From positions 1-64,000 of the forward strand of contig JBGVED010000015.1 of NCBI GenBank assembly GCA_045119835.1: a stretch of DNA of 64,000 bases, read 5' to 3'. Both the position numbers and the translations under genes were made by a program. This DNA comes from CALVUJ01 sp045119835. Lineage in GTDB: Bacteria > Bacillota_I > Bacilli_A > RFN20 > DUOF01. Shown here in pieces: positions 25,201-32,160 of this stretch. The notes below the pieces were generated by a model. It saw only the letters and a program-made list of their open reading frames with translations, did no database searches and had not been told where the DNA came from. Positions within the stretch are counted from its first letter, which is position 1. The number at the start of each line of letters is the position of its first letter.

Positions 25201-25490
25201 CACAAGGAAAAGTAACAATAAATGATCAAGTGATAGCTGATCTTATGAACGAAAGCTCAATTGTGAAACTACCAGGAGACCTTAATGCTTTGTATACTAC
25301 AAATGTTGGAGGAATGACTCCACCTGTACTAGTTACAGATTTAGGCGCAGTAGCAACATCATATGATGGTTCAAATGTTACTGTGTTAGGACCTAATGCT
25401 GAAGCGTTTGGCTATGGTGATTATTTAACTATTTATCAAGGTGGAATGGCAATAGTATTAAGCCACAATATCAATCCAGCTAAAGATTAA
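22263..25490 (+). CDS. Large surface lipoprotein with Ig-like domain and helical repeats
   Basis: 1075 aa from ATG 22263 (AAAAAAGGAG site; a GTG at 22254 lies inside the RBS). Signal peptide ends in a lipobox ISAC with lipid-attached Cys25. Next comes a Big_3-like domain (about 30-115: YEKGETVSLDDL, then ITVVNPSPG). Three helical repeats of about 120 residues follow (about 118-490), each containing an xALPE/NLPD start, a NYNSxN(W/K)xVIQ-like segment and an xIDA(I/V)K end, similar to FIVAR-type surface repeats. The C-terminal 550 residues are Asn/Asp/Thr-rich and strand-like, with β-helix-type runs such as LNINKVKAYDAFNNNLFVWGG. It is the last gene of the operon and ends at a strong terminator. 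Probably an adhesin or glycan-binding protein. Confidence 0.75.
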   Translation: MVKKITKICSLLLTCFFMLFAISACGDKEISSLEIKTGTMKYIYEKGETVSLDDLIVIVKYNDDTKFEVQYGDENLTVAGITTETTGKKEVTITYLDKSIKIEITVVNPSPGSVVKSTIEALPEVNSITLENRAAIVAARNAYNALTSDTERTKVTNLAKLVGAEEKIAQLDFEAYKVSKKIELANYKNLNNYNSANKSVIQGYINEANTAINQATDKSSVDSAVAMAKNSIDAVKVLEVTNVEDLIAALPEASAVELENKTAIQAARAAYNAISTTANKALVSNYSKLIAAEDALVLLMDFEELKEENKILLTNYKIQTNYNSQNWTVIQEIIATAHLAIDQATTPAEITSIVNEAYNDIDAIKVKVITDVEEAISNLPDLTALTIENHKALVESIRDSYEALSATNKALVSNIATLEASEAKILELYKLDAKAKFAKYLSDNNVVEDNYSPSSWENIPELITNANNDIDAATTMASVDEVLNQARENIDRIPNKDEEEYYIVTGWETPKSIDDRTANLAVDADLESGFKDKDNMYVVGDDNPFVFLPDITALNKNNQVVDEVITEYRTITKVYMSETPVETFTNDHLLSGSELTNYVDVSEFTFSFDFTENAIGKYFKIEVLPYYNTLNLTAQSLSFKVVDGYNVTNAKELGVMHNYDRDGGVFVAAWDEFLNNNGIYNPTTISGIVIHNNINVQDKDIPSAYFDVNGKLIDYADIYYHSVPSGSEFNFYGNYFTIDAENVSYVDLNTALDNVSHSLLFKINNGTCRPREDCAMAENTYANFYDVSLKGNANKSTNNNGFAGLIMGKFSTLETKLENVLIRCFYINIFAGSDDETVGVLNINKVKAYDAFNNNLFVWGGHTINITDSEMKRCGGPAIIAQHIDPDKNITTIPKLNISQSNIEAYVAGNENWFSYLQLTTLAGVIKALDASLYDNTDSTGFVGQAGTTASDGLTSVQDKMNVVAVIMSNSMGQSSAIETQGKVTINDQVIADLMNESSIVKLPGDLNALYTTNVGGMTPPVLVTDLGAVATSYDGSNVTVLGPNAEAFGYGDYLTIYQGGMAIVLSHNINPAKD

Positions 25491-25509
25491 TAGAAAATTT
25501 AAGTTAACA

Positions 25510-25545
25510 AAAAATGATGTTCTTTTACTAGAGCATCATTTTTTT
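25510..25545 (+). terminator. Terminator of the envelope operon
   Basis: TGATGTTC (25515-25522) pairs with GAGCATCA (25531-25538) with one G-T, flanked by AAAA and a long T run. Confidence 0.85.
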
Positions 25546-25558
25546 GTCACAAAGATTA

Positions 25559-25583
25559 ATAAAAAAAGGAACTTTCGTTCCTC
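25559..25583 (-). terminator. Terminator of rpsD
   Basis: On the complement, GGAAC (25577-25581) pairs with GTTCC (25568-25572) and a seven-base T run follows. Confidence 0.8.
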
Positions 25584-25605
25584 TTTAATGCTGAATAAAT
25601 TTTTA

Positions 25606-26214
25606 TTAGTCTTTTCTGTTATAGAATTCAACGATTAATGACTCATCAATTTCAGGTGATAACTCAACTCTCTCAGGTAATCTTGCATATGTACCTTCCA
25701 TTTTTTCTTTATCGAAAGTAACATAAGCAGGAATTGTTTGAAGAATATCTAATGATTCTTTAACAACCTTTAAGTTTCTTGAAGTCTCTTTTAAACCAAT
25801 TGTTTGTCCTGGTTTTAAAGTATATGAAGGGATATCAACTTTTTTACCATCAACTAAGATGTGTCCGTGATTTACTAATTGACGAGCAGCATCTCTAGTG
25901 CGAGCAATACCCATTCTATAAACGATGTTATCTAATCTAGATTCTAATAAAACTAAGAAACGAGAACCAGTAACTTCGTTTGATTTTTTAGCCAATCCAA
26001 AGATTTTTCTGAATTGTCTTTCATTTACTCCATACATAGTACGAACTTTTTGTTTTTCTTGTAATTGTTTACCATATTCTGATAATTTTTTCTTTTTGTT
26101 TTGTGCGTGAGGTCCAGGTCCGTATTGACGTTTCTTTAACTCATCGCCTGTCTCTAAGATTGAAAAACCTAATCTACGAGAAATTTTCCATTTTGGTCCA
26201 GTATAACGTGACAT
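25606..26214 (-). CDS. rpsD: Ribosomal protein S4
   Basis: Small-subunit assembly protein that binds 16S rRNA and, in Firmicutes, its own mRNA leader. ATG 26214 (MSRYTGPKWK) follows AAGGAGGAAA at 26221-26230; a longer frame to 26250 includes the RBS. 202 aa, normal. The N-terminal S4 domain (KISRRLGFSI, GPGPHAQNKKK) and the S4 RNA-binding motif (RLDNIVYRMGIARTRDAARQLVNHGHILVDG) are intact. Zinc cysteines of the C+ form are absent, as in many Firmicutes. It has a near-consensus promoter and a 130-nt structured leader. It is convergent with the lipoprotein operon. Confidence 0.97.
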   Translation of the reverse strand: MSRYTGPKWKISRRLGFSILETGDELKKRQYGPGPHAQNKKKKLSEYGKQLQEKQKVRTMYGVNERQFRKIFGLAKKSNEVTGSRFLVLLESRLDNIVYRMGIARTRDAARQLVNHGHILVDGKKVDIPSYTLKPGQTIGLKETSRNLKVVKESLDILQTIPAYVTFDKEKMEGTYARLPERVELSPEIDESLIVEFYNRKD

Positions 26215-26230
26215 TAATATTTTCCTCCTT

Positions 26231-26380
26231 TTGTCAGTTTTATTTTGCAAAACTTACAAAGTGAACAAATCCCTTTTCCTGGCTGTTATTGTTAATTATT
26301 TCACCCTTCAGCGTAGGTTACTTTAAATCCGATAGTCAATAACTCCAAACAGAAAGTATTTGCTTGCTGCAAGTACATGC
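26231..26380 (-). promoter_or_regulatory. rpsD leader, candidate S4 autoregulatory RNA
   Basis: The promoter start near 26380 leaves about 165 nt before ATG 26214. On the complement, CTTG-CAG-CAAG forms a hairpin near 26360 and TTATTG/CAATAA a longer-range helix. There is no transcription terminator, so control would be translational. Position and gene agree with the S4 leaders known in Firmicutes, but I matched no consensus. Confidence 0.5.
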
Positions 26381-26386
26381 ACGTTA

Positions 26387-26415
26387 ATGATAAACGAGAT
26401 TATATATTTTGTCAA
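26387..26415 (-). promoter_or_regulatory. Promoter of rpsD
   Basis: On the complement, TTGACA (26410-26415, perfect -35), 17 bp, TATCAT (26387-26392). Confidence 0.8.
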
Positions 26416-26505
26416 TTATAAAGTTCTTTTTTATATATAAAAAATAATAAATCATAAAATAAAAACTATTTTATAAGTCAATTATATAAAAAAAGTAAAA
26501 AACAA

Positions 26506-26514
26506 TGCTATAAT
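26506..26514 (+). promoter_or_regulatory. Extended -10 promoter of ezrA
   Basis: TG-C-TATAAT (26506-26514), with no convincing -35. The 26416-26505 stretch is AT-rich and holds nothing else that I see. Confidence 0.5.
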
Positions 26515-26538
26515 TTACTTAATATGGAGGTTGTATTT

Positions 26539-28191
26539 ATGATTTTAAGTAAAAAAAGTAAATTTAAAAAGATTTATAATAATTTAAAAAATAGATTTGA
26601 AACTTTAAATAATTCCAGTATAGAAGCTAGACTTAATAAATTAAAAAATATTAGTTCAAATAACGAAGAGTATGTAGAAGTATATAATGAATTTAACCAA
26701 AAGTATACTGAGTTAATTGAAAAATATGAATTTGAAATGGATTCGAAATTTAATAGAATAGATGTTTTAATTTCCAGTAAAGAATACAAAGTTATAAAAG
26801 AAGAGTTAGATGAAGTAGAAAGCTCAATAGACAAATATGAAAAAGAATTAAAACAAATAAGTAATGAGATTGTAAATTTGACAGAAAAAGAAGACGAATT
26901 AAGAAAAATTGTAGTTCCTTTAAAAGAAAGTTTTAGAATGTTAAAATCTAATTTTTATGAGCACAAAGAAGAATTATCTGTTTGCAGCACATTGTTTGAA
27001 GAAAAAGTTAATGAATTAGAAAAAATCATTGCTAAATTAGAAATAAAATTAGAAAATGGCTACTACAAAGAATCAGAAGAAATTATAAATGAATTAAAAA
27101 AAGACATTTCTTTTTACGAAAATCATTTAGGAAAAATGCCGAAAATAGTTTCTTTCAGTTTACAAGTGTTGCCAAAAAGATTAGATCAAGCAATCAGTAA
27201 ATACCAAAGAATGAAAGAAGAAGGATATCCTTTGTTTAGTATAAAAGCCTCTACAATTGAAGAAAAAATAAAAAGTTCATTAGAGGAAATAAGAGTAAGA
27301 TTTATGGCTTTTAATTATGATGACATAAACGGTTCAATAAAAGAGGTTGCGTATGAAATAGAAAACTTAAATGAAGCTTTAGAAAAAGAGGTTATTTCTA
27401 GAGATAATTTTAATGAATATATTGATACCGTCTATGAAAACATTGATAAAATAGGTAAAAAGTTTTTAAAAACTAAAAGAGATACAAATAGTATAAAAGG
27501 TATATTTGTTATTAGTGATGAAAAATATAATGAACTTGGTGTATTAGAAAACCAAATACATATTTTAAATAGAATAAAGATGGAATTAGATGCCTACATT
27601 CACTCTGCTACTAAGCAGCCTTATTCAATACTTACAAATAAAATGGGAGAATTAGCAGAATATGGCAGTGATGTTGAAAAGAAGTTAAACGATTATCAAG
27701 CATATATTTTATCTTTAAAAAATGATACAGAATATTCCTATGATAAAGTAAATAATTACAGCATTGAAATAACTACTTTATACAATACTTTAGTTGGCTT
27801 AAATCATAAAGTTTTATCCGCTGTTTACGAAGATGAATACAATAGTGTTTGTTCTTTAATTCAGGACGCAAACAAATGCATTACAACTAAACCAGTAGAC
27901 GTTAAAGCTGTTAATGAAAAATGTAAAAATTTAATTAATTTAGCAGAAACATTACTGCAAAATATGAGGAATAGTCTTAAAATGTATAATATGTCACAAA
28001 ATATAATCGTATTTACAAATCAATACAGAAGCGATTTTTCTGATGTTAATGAAGTTTTAAATAGAGCACAAATACATTTTGAAAGTGGAGAGTTTGAACT
28101 TGCAATAGATAGTGTTAGTGAAGTATTACAAACCGTCCATTCTACTGCTTATGAAGAAATGATGAAAATAAAAGGGTATAAAGATGAATAA
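26539..28191 (+). CDS. ezrA: EzrA-like septation-ring regulator lacking a membrane anchor
   Basis: EzrA binds FtsZ and restrains Z-ring assembly. 550 aa from ATG 26539 behind GGAGG (26526-26530). Long spectrin-like helices cover the whole length, with the spacing and length (about 560) of EzrA, and the gene sits between rpsD and a NifS-type desulfurase as in my recollection of Bacillus gene order. However, residues 1-30 are basic and polar (MILSKKSKFKKIYNNLKNRF); the usual N-terminal transmembrane anchor is missing and no upstream in-frame codons supply it. Either this lineage has a soluble EzrA or it is recruited by a partner. The stop overlaps the next gene by 8 nt. Confidence 0.72.
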   Translation: MILSKKSKFKKIYNNLKNRFETLNNSSIEARLNKLKNISSNNEEYVEVYNEFNQKYTELIEKYEFEMDSKFNRIDVLISSKEYKVIKEELDEVESSIDKYEKELKQISNEIVNLTEKEDELRKIVVPLKESFRMLKSNFYEHKEELSVCSTLFEEKVNELEKIIAKLEIKLENGYYKESEEIINELKKDISFYENHLGKMPKIVSFSLQVLPKRLDQAISKYQRMKEEGYPLFSIKASTIEEKIKSSLEEIRVRFMAFNYDDINGSIKEVAYEIENLNEALEKEVISRDNFNEYIDTVYENIDKIGKKFLKTKRDTNSIKGIFVISDEKYNELGVLENQIHILNRIKMELDAYIHSATKQPYSILTNKMGELAEYGSDVEKKLNDYQAYILSLKNDTEYSYDKVNNYSIEITTLYNTLVGLNHKVLSAVYEDEYNSVCSLIQDANKCITTKPVDVKAVNEKCKNLINLAETLLQNMRNSLKMYNMSQNIIVFTNQYRSDFSDVNEVLNRAQIHFESGEFELAIDSVSEVLQTVHSTAYEEMMKIKGYKDE

Positions 28192-29317
28192 AATTTATTT
28201 AGATTATGCAGCAACTACACCAGTAAGTGAAGAAATTATAGATAGTTATTATAGACTATTAAAAGAAAATTATGCTAATAGTGACTCAATTCACGAAGAA
28301 GGAAATAAGGCAAATAAATATTTGAAAAAGGCAAGAACGCAAATTGCTAATTTATTAAATTGCAAAGAGAATGAGATTGTTTTTACATCAGGATCAACTG
28401 AATCTAATAATACAGCAATTAAAGGTGTTGCATTTGCATATAGCAATAGAGGCAAACATATTATAACATCAAAAATTGAGCATCCTAGTGTACTAGATTC
28501 ATGCAAGCAACTTGAGGAATTTTTTGGATTTGAAATAACATATTTAAATGTAGATGAAGATGGGAAAATAATTTTAGAAGAGTTAAAGAAAAGCTTAAGA
28601 AAAGATACCATTTTAGTTAGTATTATGGCAGTTAACAATGAAATGGGAAGTATTCAAGACGTTGAGAGTATTTCAAAAATTATAAAAGAAAATTCTACTG
28701 CGTTATATCATATAGATGCAACGCAGGCAATGTGCAAAGAAAAAATAAATTTTAATGTAGCGGACCTTTATAATTTTTCTAGTCATAAATTTTATGGGTT
28801 AAAAGGCAGTTCTGTTTTGGTAAAAAAAGAAAAAGTTAGACTGGTTCCTCTTTTAAGTGGAGGACAGCAGGAAAATGGCTTAAGAGGTGGAACTGTAAAC
28901 TGGATTAGCCATGTTATGATGGCTAAAAGTTTAAGAATAGGTTTAGAAAAGCTCGATGAAAACTACGCTTATGTAAAAGGTTTAAAAGAATATTTAATTT
29001 ATAACTTGAAAAGAATCGAAGGGTTAAAAATGAATAGCCCTATAAATGCATCGCCGTATGTTTTAAATATATATTTTGAAAATAAAAGAGGCGAAGTAAT
29101 TATGAACGCTCTTTCTAGTAAAGGAATATACATATCTACTAAAAGTGCATGTTCTTCTAAAAGTAAGGATTATAGTGTTTCTATATATGAAATGACAAAG
29201 AATGATACGGTAAGCAAAAATAGTTTAAGGATATCATTGTCTCACTTAACTACTATAGATGAACTAAATATTTTCATCGAAGAATTAAAATCGATAGTGG
29301 AAACATTAAAAGGGTAA
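28184..29317 (+). CDS. Cysteine desulfurase (NifS/IscS family)
   Basis: PLP enzyme that takes sulfur from cysteine for tRNA thiolation or Fe-S assembly. 377 aa, normal. N-terminal LDYAATTPVS, substrate region SGSTESNN, PLP lysine in SSHKFYGLKGS (about 204), and active-site Cys in KSACSSKS (about 324). Overlaps ezrA by 8 nt, so it is coupled. In Bacillus the paralogue at this locus (nifZ) is, as I recall, next to thiI; here no thiI follows, but a TtcA-like thiolase is encoded at 42 kb. A terminator separates it from rimM. Confidence 0.9.
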   Translation: MNKIYLDYAATTPVSEEIIDSYYRLLKENYANSDSIHEEGNKANKYLKKARTQIANLLNCKENEIVFTSGSTESNNTAIKGVAFAYSNRGKHIITSKIEHPSVLDSCKQLEEFFGFEITYLNVDEDGKIILEELKKSLRKDTILVSIMAVNNEMGSIQDVESISKIIKENSTALYHIDATQAMCKEKINFNVADLYNFSSHKFYGLKGSSVLVKKEKVRLVPLLSGGQQENGLRGGTVNWISHVMMAKSLRIGLEKLDENYAYVKGLKEYLIYNLKRIEGLKMNSPINASPYVLNIYFENKRGEVIMNALSSKGIYISTKSACSSKSKDYSVSIYEMTKNDTVSKNSLRISLSHLTTIDELNIFIEELKSIVETLKG

Positions 29318-29334
29318 ACTATATAAATATAACT

Positions 29335-29357
29335 AAGTCCTTTATTAGGACTTTTTA
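29335..29357 (+). terminator. Terminator after the cysteine desulfurase gene
   Basis: AAGTCCT (29335-29341), 5-nt loop, AGGACTT (29347-29353), then T-rich sequence. Confidence 0.8.
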
Positions 29358-29414
29358 TTTTTACTTAATTGACTAATAAACAAAGATACTTTAATATTAG
29401 AATAGGTGATGAAT

Positions 29415-29921
29415 ATGAATAAAGTAATTGTAGGTAAAATTGTTAATACATGCGGGTTAAAAGGGGAAGTAAAAGTTATAAATTCTAGTGATTTTGTATC
29501 GCAAAGATACAAAAAAAATAATGTTTTAATAGCAAGCAATGAAGATAAATCCATGAATGTATATCTTACAGTTTCTTCTTTTAGAAAAAATGATAAATTT
29601 ATTTATTTAAAATTTAAAGAGATTAATACGATTGAAGAAGCACAAAATTTAAAAGAGTGCTATTTAATGATAGATGGAGACGAGCTAAAGAATGTAAATG
29701 AAGATACTTTTTATCATTTCCAATTACTAAAAATGAATGTTTACTATAACGAAGAAAAAATAGGCATAATTGAAGAAATTAGTGACAACGGAGTTCAAGA
29801 TTTGTTAAGAGTAAAAGGGGAAAAAGTTAATTTTTTAGTGCCTTTTGTTGATGCTTTTGTTGAAAAAATTGATATAGAAAAGAAAGAAATTGTCTTAAAA
29901 AATTTGGAGGGGTTATTATGA
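29415..29921 (+). CDS. rimM: Ribosome maturation factor RimM
   Basis: Assists maturation of the 30S head and binds S19. ATG 29415 is preferred among three nearby starts because GGTGAT lies at 29405-29410. 168 aa, normal. N-terminal RimM domain with VGKIVNTCGLKGEVKV (about 5-20) and a C-terminal PRC-barrel with LLRVKGEKVNFLVPFVDAFVEKID. Its end overlaps the trmD start (ATGA), the usual Firmicutes order. Confidence 0.93.
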   Translation: MNKVIVGKIVNTCGLKGEVKVINSSDFVSQRYKKNNVLIASNEDKSMNVYLTVSSFRKNDKFIYLKFKEINTIEEAQNLKECYLMIDGDELKNVNEDTFYHFQLLKMNVYYNEEKIGIIEEISDNGVQDLLRVKGEKVNFLVPFVDAFVEKIDIEKKEIVLKNLEGLL

Positions 29922-31021
29922 AAATAACCTTTTTAACTTTATTCCCAGAGTTTTTCGATAAGTTTAAAGAAACATCAATCATAAATAAGGCGATAAAGAA
30001 AAATATAGTTGACTTAGAAACAGTTAATATTAGAAACTACAGTAAAGATAAAAATAAACGAGTTGATGATACCACTATTGGAGGGGGACCTGGGTTAATA
30101 TTAAAGTGTGATGTTTTAATTGAGGCAATTAAGGATTTAAAAAAGCAAAATACTAAAGTTGTTTTTTTATCGAGTAAAGGAAATGTTTATAATCAAAAAA
30201 AAGCAAGACAACTTGCTAATTCAAATAATGATTTAGTGTTACTTTGTGGGCATTACGAAGGAATCGATGAGAGGGTTTTGGATTATGTAGATGAAGAAAT
30301 TTGTATAGGGGATTATATTTTGACAGGAGGAGAAATTCCTGCAATGGCTGTAGCGGATTCTATTATTAGATTATTAGATGGAACTATAACAGAACAATCT
30401 CACTTAGAAGAGTCTTTTGAAAACGGTCTTTTAGAGCATCCTCAATACACTTTGCCAAGAACATATGAAAACAAAGACATTCCTCAAATTTTACTAACAG
30501 GTAATCATGAAGCGATAAGAAAATGGAGACTTAAGGAAAGTATAAAAAGCACGTTAATAAAAAGACCTGATTTATTAAAAGAATATAAATTTAATAGAGA
30601 AGAACTTGATTTGTTAGAAGAAATAAAAGAAGGAAGAATAGGAAGATGGGAAATGGAAGCAATCAAAAAGAATGACAAGGTAACTGTGCATAGCATAAGA
30701 CTTGATGAGCAGTTTTTTGAATTAATAAAATCGGGTAAAAAAATATACGAATTAAGAATGTATGATGAAAAAAGAAAATTAATTAAAGTTGGTGATGAGA
30801 TTTGCTTTTTAAAAAGGCCTGATTTGAATGAATATATGTATAAGAAAGTTAAAAACATGCACGTATTTAAAACATTAGAACAATTAGTTGAATCTTTGGA
30901 TGTCAAATTAATGGGATTTAATAACGAACAAGAAGTATATGATATAATGAATAAATTTTATCAAGAAGAATTAAAATTAATGGAAGTTGTTGCAATAGAG
31001 TTAGAAAAAAATAGTTGTTGA
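29918..31021 (+). CDS. trmD: tRNA (guanine-37-N1) methyltransferase fused to an ASCH domain
   Basis: Methylates G37 of tRNAs ending the anticodon with G. Residues 1-245 are a full TrmD: TIGGGPGL (about 53-60), the trefoil-knot SAM site LLCGHYEGIDERV and DYILTGGEIPAMAV, then the helical C-domain with HPQYTLPR. Normal TrmD stops there, but this protein runs on to 367 aa with an ASCH/PUA-like domain (VHSIRLDEQFFELIKSGKKIYELRMYDE, then GDEICFL). ASCH domains bind RNA and are often separate proteins. An internal ATG at codon 246, with AGGAAG 6 nt upstream, could also yield a free 122-aa ASCH protein. It overlaps rimM by 4 nt. Confidence 0.9.
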   Translation: MKITFLTLFPEFFDKFKETSIINKAIKKNIVDLETVNIRNYSKDKNKRVDDTTIGGGPGLILKCDVLIEAIKDLKKQNTKVVFLSSKGNVYNQKKARQLANSNNDLVLLCGHYEGIDERVLDYVDEEICIGDYILTGGEIPAMAVADSIIRLLDGTITEQSHLEESFENGLLEHPQYTLPRTYENKDIPQILLTGNHEAIRKWRLKESIKSTLIKRPDLLKEYKFNREELDLLEEIKEGRIGRWEMEAIKKNDKVTVHSIRLDEQFFELIKSGKKIYELRMYDEKRKLIKVGDEICFLKRPDLNEYMYKKVKNMHVFKTLEQLVESLDVKLMGFNNEQEVYDIMNKFYQEELKLMEVVAIELEKNSC

Positions 31022-31071
31022 AAAGGAAACATTGAAATGATAAAATTGAAATAGCGTGTGGAGGAAGAAAA

Positions 31072-31626
31072 ATGAAGATTAAATACGAAAATACAATTCA
31101 AATGATGCTTCAAGGCGAAGAAAATCTAGCCAAAGCAATAAATGAAGTTTTTGAAAGTTTTCCCAAAGTTTTAAAAGAAAAAATAAATTTTGGTAGAGAA
31201 TGCGGCAGTGCAAGTAAAGGAAACAAATATTGGGATTTTGAAGATAATGGAAATGAATTCACATTATCAATAGGGAAATTAGGTTCTTCTTGTAAAGATA
31301 CAGTTAGTGTATATCTAACCTCTGTTAGTAATGATATGTTAAAAAGTTGGCCTAGAGATGAAGGAGAAAAAATGATTGGATATATAACCTTCTTCTTATA
31401 CAATCAAGAAAACAGAAGAGAAAAACCTTTGCAAGTAAATTATGATTTTATTGCAAAAAGAATAGAAAAAAGAATTGTTATGGAAATAAAAAGTAACGTG
31501 AATGCTTCATTTGAAGATGTTGCTAAAAAACTTGAAGAAAATGGACTTAGTGAAATCCATTCAAACATAATAGATGCACATTATGTTATTGATACAAATA
31601 AAATATTAGGAGATAAAAAACGCTAA
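31072..31626 (+). CDS. Unknown protein between trmD and rplS, 184 aa
   Basis: Not recognised. Strong GGAGG site 10 nt before ATG 31072. It reads as a mixed α/β soluble protein: an N-terminal helix pair (MMLQGEENLAKAINEVFESFPKVL), a central strand-rich part with ECGSASKGNKYWDFEDNGNEFTLSIGKLGSS and PRDEGEKMIGYITFFLY, and two C-terminal helices. No signal or membrane segment. It sits 50 nt behind trmD and before the promoter and leader of rplS, so it is probably the last gene of the rimM-trmD transcript. Its placement among ribosome-assembly genes hints at an RNA-related role but proves nothing. Confidence 0.55.
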   Translation: MKIKYENTIQMMLQGEENLAKAINEVFESFPKVLKEKINFGRECGSASKGNKYWDFEDNGNEFTLSIGKLGSSCKDTVSVYLTSVSNDMLKSWPRDEGEKMIGYITFFLYNQENRREKPLQVNYDFIAKRIEKRIVMEIKSNVNASFEDVAKKLEENGLSEIHSNIIDAHYVIDTNKILGDKKR

Positions 31627-31642
31627 AAATTTCTTAAACTAC

Positions 31643-31671
31643 TTGAAATATGTTTTTAGTTTTGATATCAT
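31643..31671 (+). promoter_or_regulatory. Promoter of rplS
   Basis: TTGAAA (31643-31648), 17 bp, TATCAT (31666-31671); transcription would begin right at the L19 leader hairpin. Confidence 0.7.
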
Positions 31672-31672
31672 A

Positions 31673-31740
31673 TACGAGCATTATGCTGCAGGTGGTCCGC
31701 TCATATGAATTGATGAACACTTAAGATGAGAAAAGGAGGA
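31673..31740 (+). promoter_or_regulatory. L19 leader RNA
   Basis: Contains GAGC (31676-31679) closing with GCTC (31699-31702) around the block ATGCTGCAGGTGGTCCGC, which I recognise from the Firmicutes L19 leader family. L19 is thought to bind this leader and repress its own synthesis. The ribosome binding site AAAAGGAGG lies just downstream. Confidence 0.8.
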
Positions 31741-31747
31741 TGTCACT

Positions 31748-32098
31748 ATGAACATGAATTTAGTAAATGAAATTACAGCTACTCAACTTAGAAAAGATAT
31801 CCCTGATTTCGGTTCAGGAGATACAGTTAAGGTTCATGTTAGAATTACTGAAGGAGAAAAATCACGTATCCAAATGTATGAAGGATTAGTAATCTCAGTA
31901 AGAGGTGGAGGAGTTTCAAAGACTTTCACAGTTAGAAAAATTTCTGGAAACCAAGTTGGAGTTGAAAGAACATTTATGTACAACTCACCAGTAATTGCTA
32001 AATTAGAAGTAGTAAGAAGAGGTAAAGTACGTCGTAGTAAAATTAATTACATTCGTAAATTATCTGGTAAAGCTGCTAGAATTAAAGAAGCTAACTAA
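31748..32098 (+). CDS. rplS: Ribosomal protein L19
   Basis: Large-subunit protein at the 30S interface. 116 aa, normal, with QLRKDIPDFGSGDTVKVHVRI, EGLVISVRGGGVSKTFTVRKIS, GVERTFMYNSPVIAKLEVVRRGKVRRSK as expected. Starts at ATG 31748 or 31754; the AAAAGGAGG site fits both. Own promoter, leader and terminator, so regulated as a single gene here even though it follows trmD as in other Firmicutes. Confidence 0.97.
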   Translation: MNMNLVNEITATQLRKDIPDFGSGDTVKVHVRITEGEKSRIQMYEGLVISVRGGGVSKTFTVRKISGNQVGVERTFMYNSPVIAKLEVVRRGKVRRSKINYIRKLSGKAARIKEAN

Positions 32099-32100
32099 TA

Positions 32101-32130
32101 AAAGGGAACGAAAAGTTCCTTTTTTTTTTT
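32101..32130 (+). terminator. Terminator after rplS
   Basis: AAAGGGAAC (32101-32109) pairs with GTTCCTTTT-type sequence (32115 onward), followed by ten T residues. Confidence 0.85.
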
Positions 32131-32160
32131 ATAAATTATATAATTAAATGGGTGATATTT

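Noticed and set aside
30505..30906. Minus-strand 133-codon frame opposite the ASCH part of trmD
   Set aside because: Shadow of the plus-strand gene; no RBS and no recognisable motifs.
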